From the NCBI RefSeq assembly GCF_000328665.1, contig NC_019977.1, forward strand, positions 2,224,011 through 2,288,010: a stretch of DNA of 64,000 nt, given 5' to 3'. Positions 53,421-61,733 of this stretch are shown here, piece after piece. This DNA is from Methanomethylovorans hollandica DSM 15978. GTDB taxonomy: Archaea; Halobacteriota; Methanosarcinia; Methanosarcinales; Methanosarcinaceae. How positions within the stretch are numbered: position 1 is the stretch's first letter; the number at the start of each line of letters is the position of its first letter. A program made the translations under genes and the position numbers. The notes beneath the pieces were generated by a model. That model did not search any database, was not told the DNA's origin, and was given only the letters and a program-made list of their open reading frames with translations.

Positions 53421-54232
53421 AGGATGTCAGTTTTTGCTATGCAATTAACACTCAGTCAGAGTCAATGGTGCTTGACAGGGTGAGTTTGCAAATAGAAGAC
53501 GGAGAATTTCTGGTCATCATGGGTGAAATCGGTTCAGGAAAATCCACTCTTATAAAACACTTTAACGGTCTTTTACAGCCTTTTTCCGGAAAAGTGAGAG
53601 TAGATGGGCACAATGCCGCTTCGGTCCAGTCCAGGAAACTTATTGGTATGCTTTTCCAATTCCCACAGCAGCAGCTTTTCGGAAGGACCGTGTTTGAAGA
53701 TATTGCTTTTGGCCCCTCTAACTTTGGGACATCCGGCCAAGAACTGAGCTTACAGGTAAGCAGGTCCTTGAAACTGGTAGGTCTGGACGAGAATATGGCT
53801 TCAAGGTCCCCTTTCAGTTTAAGTAACGGGCACATGCGATTAGTGGCCATTGCCGGTATCCTTGCTGCCAGTCCTAAATACATCGTTCTCGATGAACCCT
53901 TTACAGGGCTAGATCCAAAAAGCAGAAATGAAATGTTAAAGGTACTTGAGCAGGCACATGCCACTGGGGTCACTGTAGTGATAGTGACCCATAATTTAGA
54001 TCATGTGCTACCCATAGCCACGAATTTGATCTTTATGGAAAAGGGTAAAGTGATCTTTGAAGGTACCCCTGAAGCATATTTCTCATCATCGCCTTCGAAA
54101 CTCCCGGATATTCCACAGTTGATGAAGGAGTTGCGCAAATGTGGGATAGGAGTAGGTGAAGGCATATTCAGTGTAGAAGCAGCTTTTGAGGAAATAATGC
54201 GTATCAAAAGGATTGAGACAGCATATGAATAA
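53405..54232 (+). CDS. ecfA': ECF transporter ATPase with degenerate signature (EcfA2-like)
   Basis: This 275-aa ATPase has GEIGSGKSTLIKHFNG (Walker A), the EcfA2-type Q-loop FQFPQQQLFGRTVFEDIAFG, and YIVLDEPFTGLDP (Walker B). The signature motif, normally LSGGQ, reads SLSNGHMRLVAIAG, so the Gly-Gly-Gln is altered. In heterodimeric ABC transporters one composite site is often degenerate; loss of this signature should disable the site formed with the partner's Walker A. It overlaps the first ATPase by 16 bp and the T component by 8 bp. Confidence 0.9.
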   Translation: MPIIVEDVSFCYAINTQSESMVLDRVSLQIEDGEFLVIMGEIGSGKSTLIKHFNGLLQPFSGKVRVDGHNAASVQSRKLIGMLFQFPQQQLFGRTVFEDIAFGPSNFGTSGQELSLQVSRSLKLVGLDENMASRSPFSLSNGHMRLVAIAGILAASPKYIVLDEPFTGLDPKSRNEMLKVLEQAHATGVTVVIVTHNLDHVLPIATNLIFMEKGKVIFEGTPEAYFSSSPSKLPDIPQLMKELRKCGIGVGEGIFSVEAAFEEIMRIKRIETAYE

Positions 54233-55004
54233 AATGTTCTTTTCCTACATCCCGGGAGAATCGTTTCTTCACAGGCTCGATCCCCGCACAAAAATTATAT
54301 CAGTTATGCTGCTTAGCATTGTTATACTACGGGCATCCGATTTTCAGGACATCTTTGTGCTATCAGTTGTCTTTCTGGTGTTCTCTTTGCCTGCAAAGCT
54401 GGGTATCAGGCATCACCTTCAATCTCTTCGCCCTATGTTGTTCTTTTTCCTTTTCCTTTTCATAGTGCAGTCAATCTTCTCAGGAGGTGAGAGCATATTC
54501 TCCATGGGAATGCTAGGTATAAGTTATGAGGGACTCTGGAAAGCTGTGCTTGTTACTTCCCGATTTATCCTTCTTGTCCTCTTTGCATCATTACTTATTT
54601 CTACCACAAGCCCTGCACTTCTCACTCTGGGTATTGAAAAGATGCTGCGCCCACTACCTCTCTCCCTGGTAGGCGTATCATCACATGATCTTGCAATTAT
54701 GATGTCCATTTCCATGCGTTTTGTACCTCTACTTCATATGAATCTGGAGCAAATATTACAGGCACAGGCCTCCAGGGGTATGGATCTGCGCCGCAATCTT
54801 CCCAAGGGCGTGTCTTCCCTGGCTGTACCCATGGTCTATAGCACATTGCGTATGGCCGAGGACATGTCACTGGCCATGGAAAGCCGATGTTACCAGGGAT
54901 TATATAGGACGTCCATGTTCGAGCTGAAGATGCATAAAGAGGACATATCATCTCTTTTCATGGTAGTGGCTATTGTAATTTCGTTCTTCTTTCTTCATAT
55001 GTAA
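54225..55004 (+). CDS. ecfT: ECF transporter transmembrane protein EcfT
   Basis: This 259-aa membrane protein has about five to six hydrophobic helices and the T-component coupling motif QAQASRGMDLRRNLPKGVSS, with a second SRCYQG stretch. ATG 54225 (MNKMFFSYIPGESFLHRLDP) is preferred over 54213 because the family starts here. It completes the bioY-ecfA-ecfA'-ecfT operon. A dedicated module is more likely than a shared one because bioY is in the same operon, although sharing cannot be excluded. Confidence 0.88.
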   Translation: MNKMFFSYIPGESFLHRLDPRTKIISVMLLSIVILRASDFQDIFVLSVVFLVFSLPAKLGIRHHLQSLRPMLFFFLFLFIVQSIFSGGESIFSMGMLGISYEGLWKAVLVTSRFILLVLFASLLISTTSPALLTLGIEKMLRPLPLSLVGVSSHDLAIMMSISMRFVPLLHMNLEQILQAQASRGMDLRRNLPKGVSSLAVPMVYSTLRMAEDMSLAMESRCYQGLYRTSMFELKMHKEDISSLFMVVAIVISFFFLHM

Positions 55005-55383
55005 GGTTAATTATATGAAATATTGATCATATGTTCATGTAAATACCACGCACAAATATTGATGAAACAGCCATCAAAGGCATGATGGAAAAGATATATT
55101 CTGAACAGGTGATCAAACGCATCTGTCAGATATTTGGCGCACTGCAATGCACGACTCGCCTGCAAATTCTGTTACTCTTACAGCAGTGTCAGTATACGTA
55201 ACGGATACCGGGAATGTCCTGGGATCCAGGCAGCTGCAATTGTGGGAACCGGGCGGACATTGTACTGTCTTATGTACAGCTTACATTTGGACCTGTGTTG
55301 CTTCCTCTTATGGTCTTCGGCCTACTTAGAAAAAAGTGTAACTGAACTTATATAGAGAAAAAGACGATATGAGTCCTAATTTA
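55005..55383. other. Intergenic region with possible gene remnant
   Basis: About 380 bp without a supported gene. Short frames translate as MMEKIYSEQVIKRICQIFGA, SPANSVTLTAVSVYVTDTGN and VQLTFGPVLLPLMVFGLLRK in different frames, which resemble pieces of a surface protein with a C-terminal membrane anchor, but stops and frame changes intervene. A degraded gene is possible; the evidence is weak. Confidence 0.3.
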
Positions 55384-55941
55384 TCACTCTCTGGTCACTG
55401 CTTTTTTGCCAATGAGCACTTCTGTGGATTTGATGACTGCAAAGACCTCATCTCCTTCCTTTAGGTCTAATTTCTCCACTGCCTCGCTGGTAATAAGTGA
55501 ACTGAGCACTGCAGCTTCTATGGATACTTTTATCCGGGAGGCTACATCTCCTTTTTCTACTTCTATGACCTTTGCTGGTATCCTGTTACGTGCGGATAAG
55601 TGTAAGCCAAGGTCTTCCCTTAAAGTCTCATCATGCATGGTTTCATTGAGCAGCTGTTTGCTCATATCGTATTCCTTTATTAGTCTGCGGCCGGCATCAG
55701 TGAGAAAGGTGCCCTGTGCTTTTCCTCCTCTAACTGTCACTACTACATCTTTTCCCAGGCGTTCGCTCATTTTATTGAGCACAAGCCATGCATGCTTATA
55801 GGAAACACCTACTTTGCTGCAGGCTTTGCGCAGAGATCCTTCTTCATCTATAGCTTTGAGGAGCGCAACTTTGCCTTCCCCCATTACGGGTTTTCCGTCT
55901 TCTGTGATCCATACTTTTGTTCTTGTTTCCATATCTCTCAT
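55384..55941 (-). CDS. modE: ModE-type molybdate regulator
   Basis: This 185-aa protein has the ModE winged helix (GEGKVALLKAIDEEGSLRKA, VSYKHAWLVLNKMSERLG, VRGGKAQGTFLTDAGRRL) followed by one Mop/TOBE domain (LSARNRIPAKVIEVEKGDVA and VEKLDLKEGDEVFAVIKSTE). ModE binds molybdate or tungstate and represses mod genes. Bacterial ModE has two Mop repeats, so this is a single-Mop form. The start may be ATG 55941 (1 bp after the XRE gene stop) or ATG 55932. It is last in modA-modB-modC-XRE-modE. Confidence 0.9.
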   Translation of the reverse strand: MRDMETRTKVWITEDGKPVMGEGKVALLKAIDEEGSLRKACSKVGVSYKHAWLVLNKMSERLGKDVVVTVRGGKAQGTFLTDAGRRLIKEYDMSKQLLNETMHDETLREDLGLHLSARNRIPAKVIEVEKGDVASRIKVSIEAAVLSSLITSEAVEKLDLKEGDEVFAVIKSTEVLIGKKAVTRE

Positions 55942-55942
55942 T

Positions 55943-56146
55943 TCAAAGGTCAGTATCATCGAATATAAAAAGCTCGTCTATAGAGGGGTTCAGATATTTT
56001 GCTATCCTGTATGTAAGTTTCAGGGACGGGGTGTATTTACCTTTTTCCAGAAAACCTATTGTTTCTCTGCCCACACCTACTTTTTTTTCCAGATCTTCCT
56101 GGGTAAGATCATATCGTGCTCTGAACTCTTTGATCTTTGTCTGCAT
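55943..56146 (-). CDS. Small XRE-family HTH regulator
   Basis: This 67-aa protein is a single helix-turn-helix: [20 protein letters not shown], then [20 protein letters not shown] and a short C-terminal tail ending FIFDDTDL. The longer frame to 56236 overlaps modC and lacks family resemblance, so ATG 56146, 29 bp after the modC stop, is preferred. It resembles the compact Cro-like regulators common in methanogens. Its position between modC and modE suggests a second layer of molybdate-linked control, but this is inference. Confidence 0.8.
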   Translation of the reverse strand: MQTKIKEFRARYDLTQEDLEKKVGVGRETIGFLEKGKYTPSLKLTYRIAKYLNPSIDELFIFDDTDL

Positions 56147-56175
56147 GCAACACCTCCGCATAAAAGTGGCGAAAG

Positions 56176-57294
56176 TCAGACGAAGATCAGTATGTCTTTG
56201 GATGCAAATGAAAATATGCAGCTGCATCCCTGGCAAAGGTTAAGTTCTTCATACACTTTGTTAGATACTTCAGAGATCAGTATCCTTCTTTCGTTTTTAG
56301 GTCCCACTGCTATGAGCTTGCTAGCACCTTTATTGACGATGCTTATAACTTTCCCGCTGAAGCGGTTTTCATAGATGTCTGTATTGTCCTTCTCAGGATT
56401 CGCAAGGGCGATATTTTCGGGACGAATGCCCCATGATACTCTTTCATCAAGTTCAAGATCCACGTGTCTGGTAATTAAATCCAGTTCCCCTGCCTTGAAC
56501 AAGGCTCTATCATGGTCTATATGGTCTGTAAATACAGCATCATCGAATATATTGGTCACACCGGCAAGCTCTGCCACATGCCTGTTGTTCGGATAGTAAA
56601 ATACCTCTTCCGGAGTTCCTGTCTGCTGCACTGTCCCTTCATGGTACACTACAACCATGTCAGCAAGGGTGAAAGCCTCTATAGGGTTATGGGTGATGAA
56701 AAGCACGGGTATGTTCAGTTCTTTCTGGATCAGTTTTATCTTTTCCCGCAATTTCATACGCACTATCATATCCAGTGCAGAAAAAGGCTCGTCCAATAGC
56801 AATAGATCCGGTCCGGGAGCCAGAGCACGGGCTAAAGCTACACGTTGTTTCTGTCCGCCTGAAAGCTGTGAAGGATAGTGATCCTCCAGTCCTTCTATAT
56901 GTAAAAGCTGGAGCATTTCCCTCATTCTCCTTTCCTTTTCCTGGTCTGTCCTGCCCTTGAGTCCGTATGTGATATTTTTCTTTACATCCATGTGAGGGAA
57001 AAGAGCGTAGTTCTGGAACACATAACCAAGGCTACGTTGTTGTGGAGGCAGGTCTATTCTCTTATGGCAGTCGAAGTACACTTTTCCGTTCACAGTGATC
57101 TTTCCCCCAGTGGGTTTTTCCAGACCTGCGATACATCGTAAGGTTGTGGTCTTTCCAGAACCTGACTGGCCAAAAAGGACTACCAGTTCGTTACCTGCTT
57201 CAAAGTTGATATCTACAGTGAAAGAAGGTTCCTTTCCTTTCTTCCTGTTATTATCCTTGCAAAATCGTTTTCTGAAGTCAACTTTGATCCCCAT
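56176..57294 (-). CDS. modC: Molybdate ABC transporter ATPase ModC
   Basis: This 372-aa ATPase has [19 protein letters not shown] (Walker A), [19 protein letters not shown] (Q-loop), [19 protein letters not shown] (signature) and [12 protein letters not shown] (Walker B), then a C-terminal regulatory part with [17 protein letters not shown] and a TOBE-like segment ([20 protein letters not shown]). It energises import through ModB. It follows modB by 11 bp. Tungstate is an alternative substrate. Confidence 0.92.
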   Translation of the reverse strand: MGIKVDFRKRFCKDNNRKKGKEPSFTVDINFEAGNELVVLFGQSGSGKTTTLRCIAGLEKPTGGKITVNGKVYFDCHKRIDLPPQQRSLGYVFQNYALFPHMDVKKNITYGLKGRTDQEKERRMREMLQLLHIEGLEDHYPSQLSGGQKQRVALARALAPGPDLLLLDEPFSALDMIVRMKLREKIKLIQKELNIPVLFITHNPIEAFTLADMVVVYHEGTVQQTGTPEEVFYYPNNRHVAELAGVTNIFDDAVFTDHIDHDRALFKAGELDLITRHVDLELDERVSWGIRPENIALANPEKDNTDIYENRFSGKVISIVNKGASKLIAVGPKNERRILISEVSNKVYEELNLCQGCSCIFSFASKDILIFV

Positions 57295-57305
57295 GTATGC
57301 ACACC

Positions 57306-57974
57306 TCAGATCTTCCAGCTATTTACCAGTTTTGTAGTGATGGCTATGGATATCAGGGACATCAGCACGAGTATTATCACCAGCGTGTTCGCAAGTTCAC
57401 TGTTCCCGCCCTGGAAGGCACTGTAAATGGAGATGGCCATGGTGTTGGTCCTGCCAGGGATATTTCCCGCAACCATAAGTGTTGCACCGAATTCCCCAAC
57501 TGCTCTTGCAAAGCTCAGCACGATACCGGCAAGTATGCCTTTCTTGGCGAGAGGTAGTGTAATAAAAAATGCAGTTTCAAGCTCGCTCCTTCCCAGTGTA
57601 TATGCCACATATTCCAGCTCCCTGTCCACAGCCTCTATGGCTGCAGTAGTGGTCTTGACCATAAGGGGCAGGGATACTACAAAAGCAGCGATGACTGCTG
57701 CCTGCCAGGTGAAGAGCAATGTGATACCTGTCAGATCGAACAAGGTATTTCCAAGGATCCCGTTCTTTCCCAGAAGCACGACCAACATGTAACCTGTTAC
57801 CGTGGGTGGAAGTACCATGGGAAGTGTGACTAAAACATCTACAAGCCATTTACCCATGAATTCCCTTCTGGCAAGGATATAAGATATCACGGCCCCCAGT
57901 ATTGCCACTATGAGCGAGGATACGAGTGATATCTTAAGGGTTATAGATAAGGGGAACCATATCTGGTCAAGCAT
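57306..57974 (-). CDS. modB: Molybdate ABC transporter permease ModB
   Basis: This 222-aa membrane protein has five to six helices and the permease coupling motif EFGATLMVAGNIPGRTNTMA, together with the family blocks LPMVLPPTVTGYMLVVLLG and EAVDRELEYVAYTLGRSELE. It forms the channel with ModA and ModC. It follows modA by 6 bp. Confidence 0.92.
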   Translation of the reverse strand: MLDQIWFPLSITLKISLVSSLIVAILGAVISYILARREFMGKWLVDVLVTLPMVLPPTVTGYMLVVLLGKNGILGNTLFDLTGITLLFTWQAAVIAAFVVSLPLMVKTTTAAIEAVDRELEYVAYTLGRSELETAFFITLPLAKKGILAGIVLSFARAVGEFGATLMVAGNIPGRTNTMAISIYSAFQGGNSELANTLVIILVLMSLISIAITTKLVNSWKI

Positions 57975-57980
57975 TTCAGT

Positions 57981-58805
57981 TCATCCAGTCTGAGGAATTA
58001 GGAAGCCATATTGTCCCAGTATGGATTTACCTTTTTCTCCAGTGACGAAATCAATGAACAGCTGTGATTCTTTCGGGTGCTGGGTGGCTGAAACTACAGC
58101 TATGGGGTAAATAATGGGTGTACTTACAGGGACTGAAGAGGCCACTTCAATTGTGCCCGGCTGTGCTGATGATACATCGGTCATGAATACAAATCCAGCA
58201 TCAGCTTCTCCTCTCTCCACATAGAAGAGTGAATTCTTTACCGTGTCGCCTGTCAACAGCTTATCCTGCACACTGTTCCATAGTCCTTCTTCTATAAGTG
58301 ATTGTTTTGCATATCTGCCTACAGTTGAAGCCTCTGTATCACTAAGTGCTATCTTCTTCACTTCAGGCCTAGCCAGGTCTTTCATGTCTGTAATATTAAG
58401 TACGTTTCCTTTTGGGACTATTATCACAAGGGAACTACCTGCAAATTCTTTTCGTGAGTCGTTGTAAACTAATCCCTTTGATGCCAACATGTCCATTTGA
58501 TTCACATCTCCTGGAGCGAACACATCTATAGGTGCACCTCCTTCTATCTGCATCCTTAGAGAACCTGCATTACCGAAGTTCATTATCAGGTCTATTCCCG
58601 AATTGTCAGCCTCAAACTCTTTTTCCATATCTGTGAAAGCTTCTGTAAGTACTGCAGAGCCAGATACGGTAATCGCTGTCTTTTGTGCCGTTTGTCGCTG
58701 GTCTTGTTGCTTTTCACCATTCGAGCCCATGAACATAGCCGCAAGGACTGTGATAATAACGATAGCTATGGCAACTGTAAGTAACGTCTGGTTCTTTTTA
58801 TCCAT
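57981..58805 (-). CDS. modA: Molybdate-binding protein ModA
   Basis: This 274-aa protein is anchored by an N-terminal hydrophobic segment (TLLTVAIAIVIITVLAAMFM) and has the oxyanion-binding fold: ITVSGSAVLTEAFTDMEKEF, NFGNAGSLRMQIEGGAPIDV, FAPGDVNQMDMLASKGLV and SDTEASTVGRYAKQSLIEEG. It should bind molybdate or tungstate outside the cell and deliver it to ModBC. ATG 58805 has an AGGTGG site; the GTG further upstream at 58817 is unnecessary. It is the first gene of the mod operon. Confidence 0.92.
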   Translation of the reverse strand: MDKKNQTLLTVAIAIVIITVLAAMFMGSNGEKQQDQRQTAQKTAITVSGSAVLTEAFTDMEKEFEADNSGIDLIMNFGNAGSLRMQIEGGAPIDVFAPGDVNQMDMLASKGLVYNDSRKEFAGSSLVIIVPKGNVLNITDMKDLARPEVKKIALSDTEASTVGRYAKQSLIEEGLWNSVQDKLLTGDTVKNSLFYVERGEADAGFVFMTDVSSAQPGTIEVASSVPVSTPIIYPIAVVSATQHPKESQLFIDFVTGEKGKSILGQYGFLIPQTG

Positions 58806-59291
58806 GCAGAACACCACCTTATCTTCAGATCAGAACGATCTTGGGATTGAGCTGCCGGCAGGTTTTGGTCAGGCAGTCTTATTTTCTTAAGTGCTGCCAG
58901 CAGCGTTATGTCGGAGTAGACATATCGAATATTCAACCCTTATTATGCTATAAATAGGTTTCTGTATGGAACTTAAGTCTGCATTAAAATTGGTATTATG
59001 TCCACATTATAACTGCTTAGTGACAGCTTGCTGGAAGTGGCAGATCAGCTTGCAAAAAAATTGTGTCCTATTCTTATCGTACAAGACGTTGGGCAGAGAA
59101 GGAATAGCAAGATAATGAAGCATTTTTTCTGTGTATGCACTTCCGCCTATAATCTTCATCCAGGCAAATACATCTTTATATATATACATTAAAAATTACA
59201 CTTGTGTTTAAGTATCACTTCATCTCATATTTTGTCTTAAGGGGACTAAAGCTATTCAGAGTTCCCTAAAGTTCGTAGAGTGGTGATATGA
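58806..59291. other. Divergent intergenic region with structured modA leader
   Basis: The 485-bp region between modA and the repeat protein holds no supported gene. On the modA side, GC-rich short palindromes (CTGCCGGCAG near 58853 and GCTGCTGGCAGC near 58899) lie in what would be the mRNA leader; a TATA-like CTATTTATAGC near 58950 would give about 120 bases of leader. On the other side a GTGAT-type site precedes the repeat-protein gene. A minus-strand frame at 59007-59189 has no support. Confidence 0.35.
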
Positions 59292-61007
59292 ATGCAAATC
59301 AAATCAGGAGTATTGATCGGAGAGATCTTGTTCTTTCTGATAATGACCATAGGAATAGTCTCAGCTGCTCTGGTAGGCATTTATGATACTGATTCTATTG
59401 CAAATGATGTTGCTGTGGTAGGCAGTTATGCATACATAGCTGACGGTGATGGTCTTGTGATCCTGGATATCACTGATCCTTCATCGCCGACATTTGTGAG
59501 CAGTTATGATACCAGCAGTGATGCTTTTGGCATCGTTGTCTCAGGTGATTATGCCTACATAGCCGCTAATACAAGTCTTGTTATCGTGGACATCAGCAAC
59601 CCTTCATCGCCAGTATTTGCCGGTAGTTATGATGTTGATACTGGGATGGCGATAGATGTTGCTGTCGAAGAAGACTATGCCTGCCTGGCAGCCGGTGAAC
59701 TTGTAATCGTGGATATCAGCGATCCTTCATCGCCAACTTTTGTGAGCAGTTATGATACTGGTCATTCTGCAGTTGGTGTTGCTGTAGCAGACCATTATGC
59801 GTATGTGGCGGATGGATATGGTCTTGCAATCATAGATATTATCGTTCCCACATCACCTGTTATGGAGGGCACTTATGATACCGCTGGTTATGCATTTGAT
59901 GTTGCTGTAGCCAACTATTATGCCTACGTGACCAGTAATCTTGAAGATGAGGGGGTCGGTTATCTTGAAATTGTAGATGTATTTGATCCTGCCTTGCCAC
60001 TCTTTGCAGACAGTTATGAGATCAATGGTTCTTCACGGTTTGTTGCTGCACAAGGTAATTATCTCGGTGTTACCGATAATGAAGGCTTTGCTATCATTGA
60101 TATCAGTGACCCGCTATCATCAGTGATCCTAGCAGAGTATTATATGAGTAACCCACAGAAAGTTGCTGTTTCAGGTAACCTTTTGTACGTAGCTAATGCT
60201 GCAAACGGTCTTTTCATTTTCGATCTGGATGCTGATAAGATTGGCGTTTACGACAATGCAGGTACCTGGGCACTCTGGAACCCAGATAACAATTCTGCTG
60301 AAATTGTGGGATTCGGCTGGGCAGGTACAGAGCCGGTAGCAGGTGACTGGGATGGCGATGGTGTTACTGAGGTAGGAATCTATAATAGAGGGGGTAATAA
60401 CTTCCTTATCCAGAATGGTTCGGGTTTTGATGTGATCGGCCTTGGCTGGCCTGGAGTGACACCAGTAGTTATTGACTGGAACGGAGACGGTGCTGATGAG
60501 GTAGGCGTATATGACAATGCAGGTACCTGGGCTCTGTGGAACACTGACACTAACTCTGCAGATATCGTGGGATTCGGCTGGGCAGGTACAGAGCCGGTAG
60601 CAGGTGACTGGAATGGCGATGGTGTTACTGAAGTGGGCATATACAATAGAGGAGGTAATAATTTCCTTATCCAGAATGGTTCAGAGTTCGATTTGATCGG
60701 TCTTGGCTGGCCGGGCGTTACCCCAGTAGTTGGTGACTGGGACGGAGACGGTGCTGATGATGTTGGTGTATACAACAATGAAGGTACCTGGGCTCTGTGG
60801 AACTCCTATACCAACTCTGCCGACATCGTGGGATTTGGCTGGGCCAGTACCGAGCCGGTAGTAGGTGACTGGGATGGAGATCTGACTACAGAAGTAGGTA
60901 TTTACAATACTGGGGGTAATAATTTTCTGATACAGACAGATCCTGGCTTTGATATTATAGGCCTTGGATGGGAAGGTGTGACTCCGGTTGTGGGCAACTG
61001 GGGTTAA
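59292..61007 (+). CDS. Secreted LVIVD/DGDG repeat protein
   Basis: This 571-aa protein has a signal peptide (LIGEILFFLIMTIGIVSAAL) and two repeat blocks. Residues 30-315 contain about seven LVIVD-type repeats of roughly 42 residues (GDYAYIAANTSLVIVDISNP and relatives), probably a beta-propeller. Residues 317-571 contain three near-identical 87-residue units, each with two half units carrying GDWDGDG calcium-binding loops and YNRGGNNFLIQN, resembling FG-GAP/VCBS repeats. No C-terminal anchor or S-layer motif is visible, so it is likely secreted or loosely attached. The function is unknown; adhesion or cell-envelope structure is plausible. Confidence 0.85.
   Translation: MQIKSGVLIGEILFFLIMTIGIVSAALVGIYDTDSIANDVAVVGSYAYIADGDGLVILDITDPSSPTFVSSYDTSSDAFGIVVSGDYAYIAANTSLVIVDISNPSSPVFAGSYDVDTGMAIDVAVEEDYACLAAGELVIVDISDPSSPTFVSSYDTGHSAVGVAVADHYAYVADGYGLAIIDIIVPTSPVMEGTYDTAGYAFDVAVANYYAYVTSNLEDEGVGYLEIVDVFDPALPLFADSYEINGSSRFVAAQGNYLGVTDNEGFAIIDISDPLSSVILAEYYMSNPQKVAVSGNLLYVANAANGLFIFDLDADKIGVYDNAGTWALWNPDNNSAEIVGFGWAGTEPVAGDWDGDGVTEVGIYNRGGNNFLIQNGSGFDVIGLGWPGVTPVVIDWNGDGADEVGVYDNAGTWALWNTDTNSADIVGFGWAGTEPVAGDWNGDGVTEVGIYNRGGNNFLIQNGSEFDLIGLGWPGVTPVVGDWDGDGADDVGVYNNEGTWALWNSYTNSADIVGFGWASTEPVVGDWDGDLTTEVGIYNTGGNNFLIQTDPGFDIIGLGWEGVTPVVGNWG
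60240..61004 (+). repeat. Tandem 261-bp coding repeats in the surface protein gene
   Basis: Units start at 60240, 60501 and 60762, each 261 bp (87 codons) except the last, which is slightly shorter. Units share long identical stretches at the DNA level, such as GGATTCGGCTGGGCAGGTAC, pointing to recent duplication or gene conversion. Each unit is itself a doubled half unit of about 43 codons. Confidence 0.85.
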
Positions 61008-61124
61008 TCTTCTCTTTTTTTTATTTATTATGTGATAGGAATACGCACTGGATCTGATCGTTAATGCACATGCTTGAAACAACTTAGATTATGTAATCCA
61101 ATGTAAGATTCCGTCAGTAGACTA

Positions 61125-61733
61125 TCAGCTGTAACTTCTTGGCTCAATGATCTTCTCCAGCAGTTCCAGTCTTCCAATTTTTTCAAGTTGCCTGTAAATG
61201 AGTTCCCATGCACAGTCCTTTTCCGGAGCAGCCTCGCATTTTCCAGACATTGAACCTCCGCATGGACCGTTGAGCAAGCCTTTCGGGCAGTTGGCTTTGG
61301 GACAGATACCGCCGAATTTTTGGATATTGCATGCACCGCACATCTCGCATAGCTGGGGAAGGACCTGGTCTGCAGATCGTCCTCCCAGAGAATCAGTATT
61401 ATTGGATGGGTAGACCGGTACATCTACGAGCCTGGACACCATTGAAGTACCGCTGCCACATGCCATGACAAGAATAGCATCAGCTTTCTGTATATCCGGA
61501 CCTTTCTCCACGAGTGCTTCATAGGACCGGATGCTACAGGCTGCAGTGGGCAGAACCCAGCCGACAACATCTTTCCCGGCTGTTTTCAGTTTCTCACACA
61601 TATCAAGCACTTCAGGCTCCCCTCCCACGTGCAGCTTTGCAGCACATACATTGCAGCCGATCACAAAAATTTTGTCAATGTTCTCCAGCTCAGAAAGTAT
61701 CTCATTAAACGGCTTAGAAGAAGAGATGATCAT
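61125..61733 (-). CDS. metV: MetV-like protein (MTHFR C-terminal family)
   Basis: This 202-aa protein matches the methylenetetrahydrofolate reductase C-terminal (MetV) family, Fe-S or zinc proteins that support MetF in acetogens and methanogens. Cys motifs are IGCNVCAAKLHVGGEPEV, CSIRSYEAL, LCEMCGACNIQKFGGICPKA and CPKGLLNGPCGGSMSGKCEA. It overlaps the dihydropteroate synthase-like gene by 4 bp (ATGA). The catalytic partner MetF is expected next to it but is not present downstream, where a convergent repeat-protein gene ends at 61007. It may serve methyl-folate formation for biosynthesis with a MetF encoded elsewhere. Confidence 0.82.
   Translation of the reverse strand: MIISSSKPFNEILSELENIDKIFVIGCNVCAAKLHVGGEPEVLDMCEKLKTAGKDVVGWVLPTAACSIRSYEALVEKGPDIQKADAILVMACGSGTSMVSRLVDVPVYPSNNTDSLGGRSADQVLPQLCEMCGACNIQKFGGICPKANCPKGLLNGPCGGSMSGKCEAAPEKDCAWELIYRQLEKIGRLELLEKIIEPRSYS

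Noticed and set aside
59007-59189. 60-residue minus-strand frame in the modA divergent region
   Set aside because: No motif, no ribosome site and low-quality composition.
60380-61082. Minus-strand frames over the repeat protein
   Set aside because: Their apparent regularity is copied from the tandem repeats on the other strand; no independent coding evidence.
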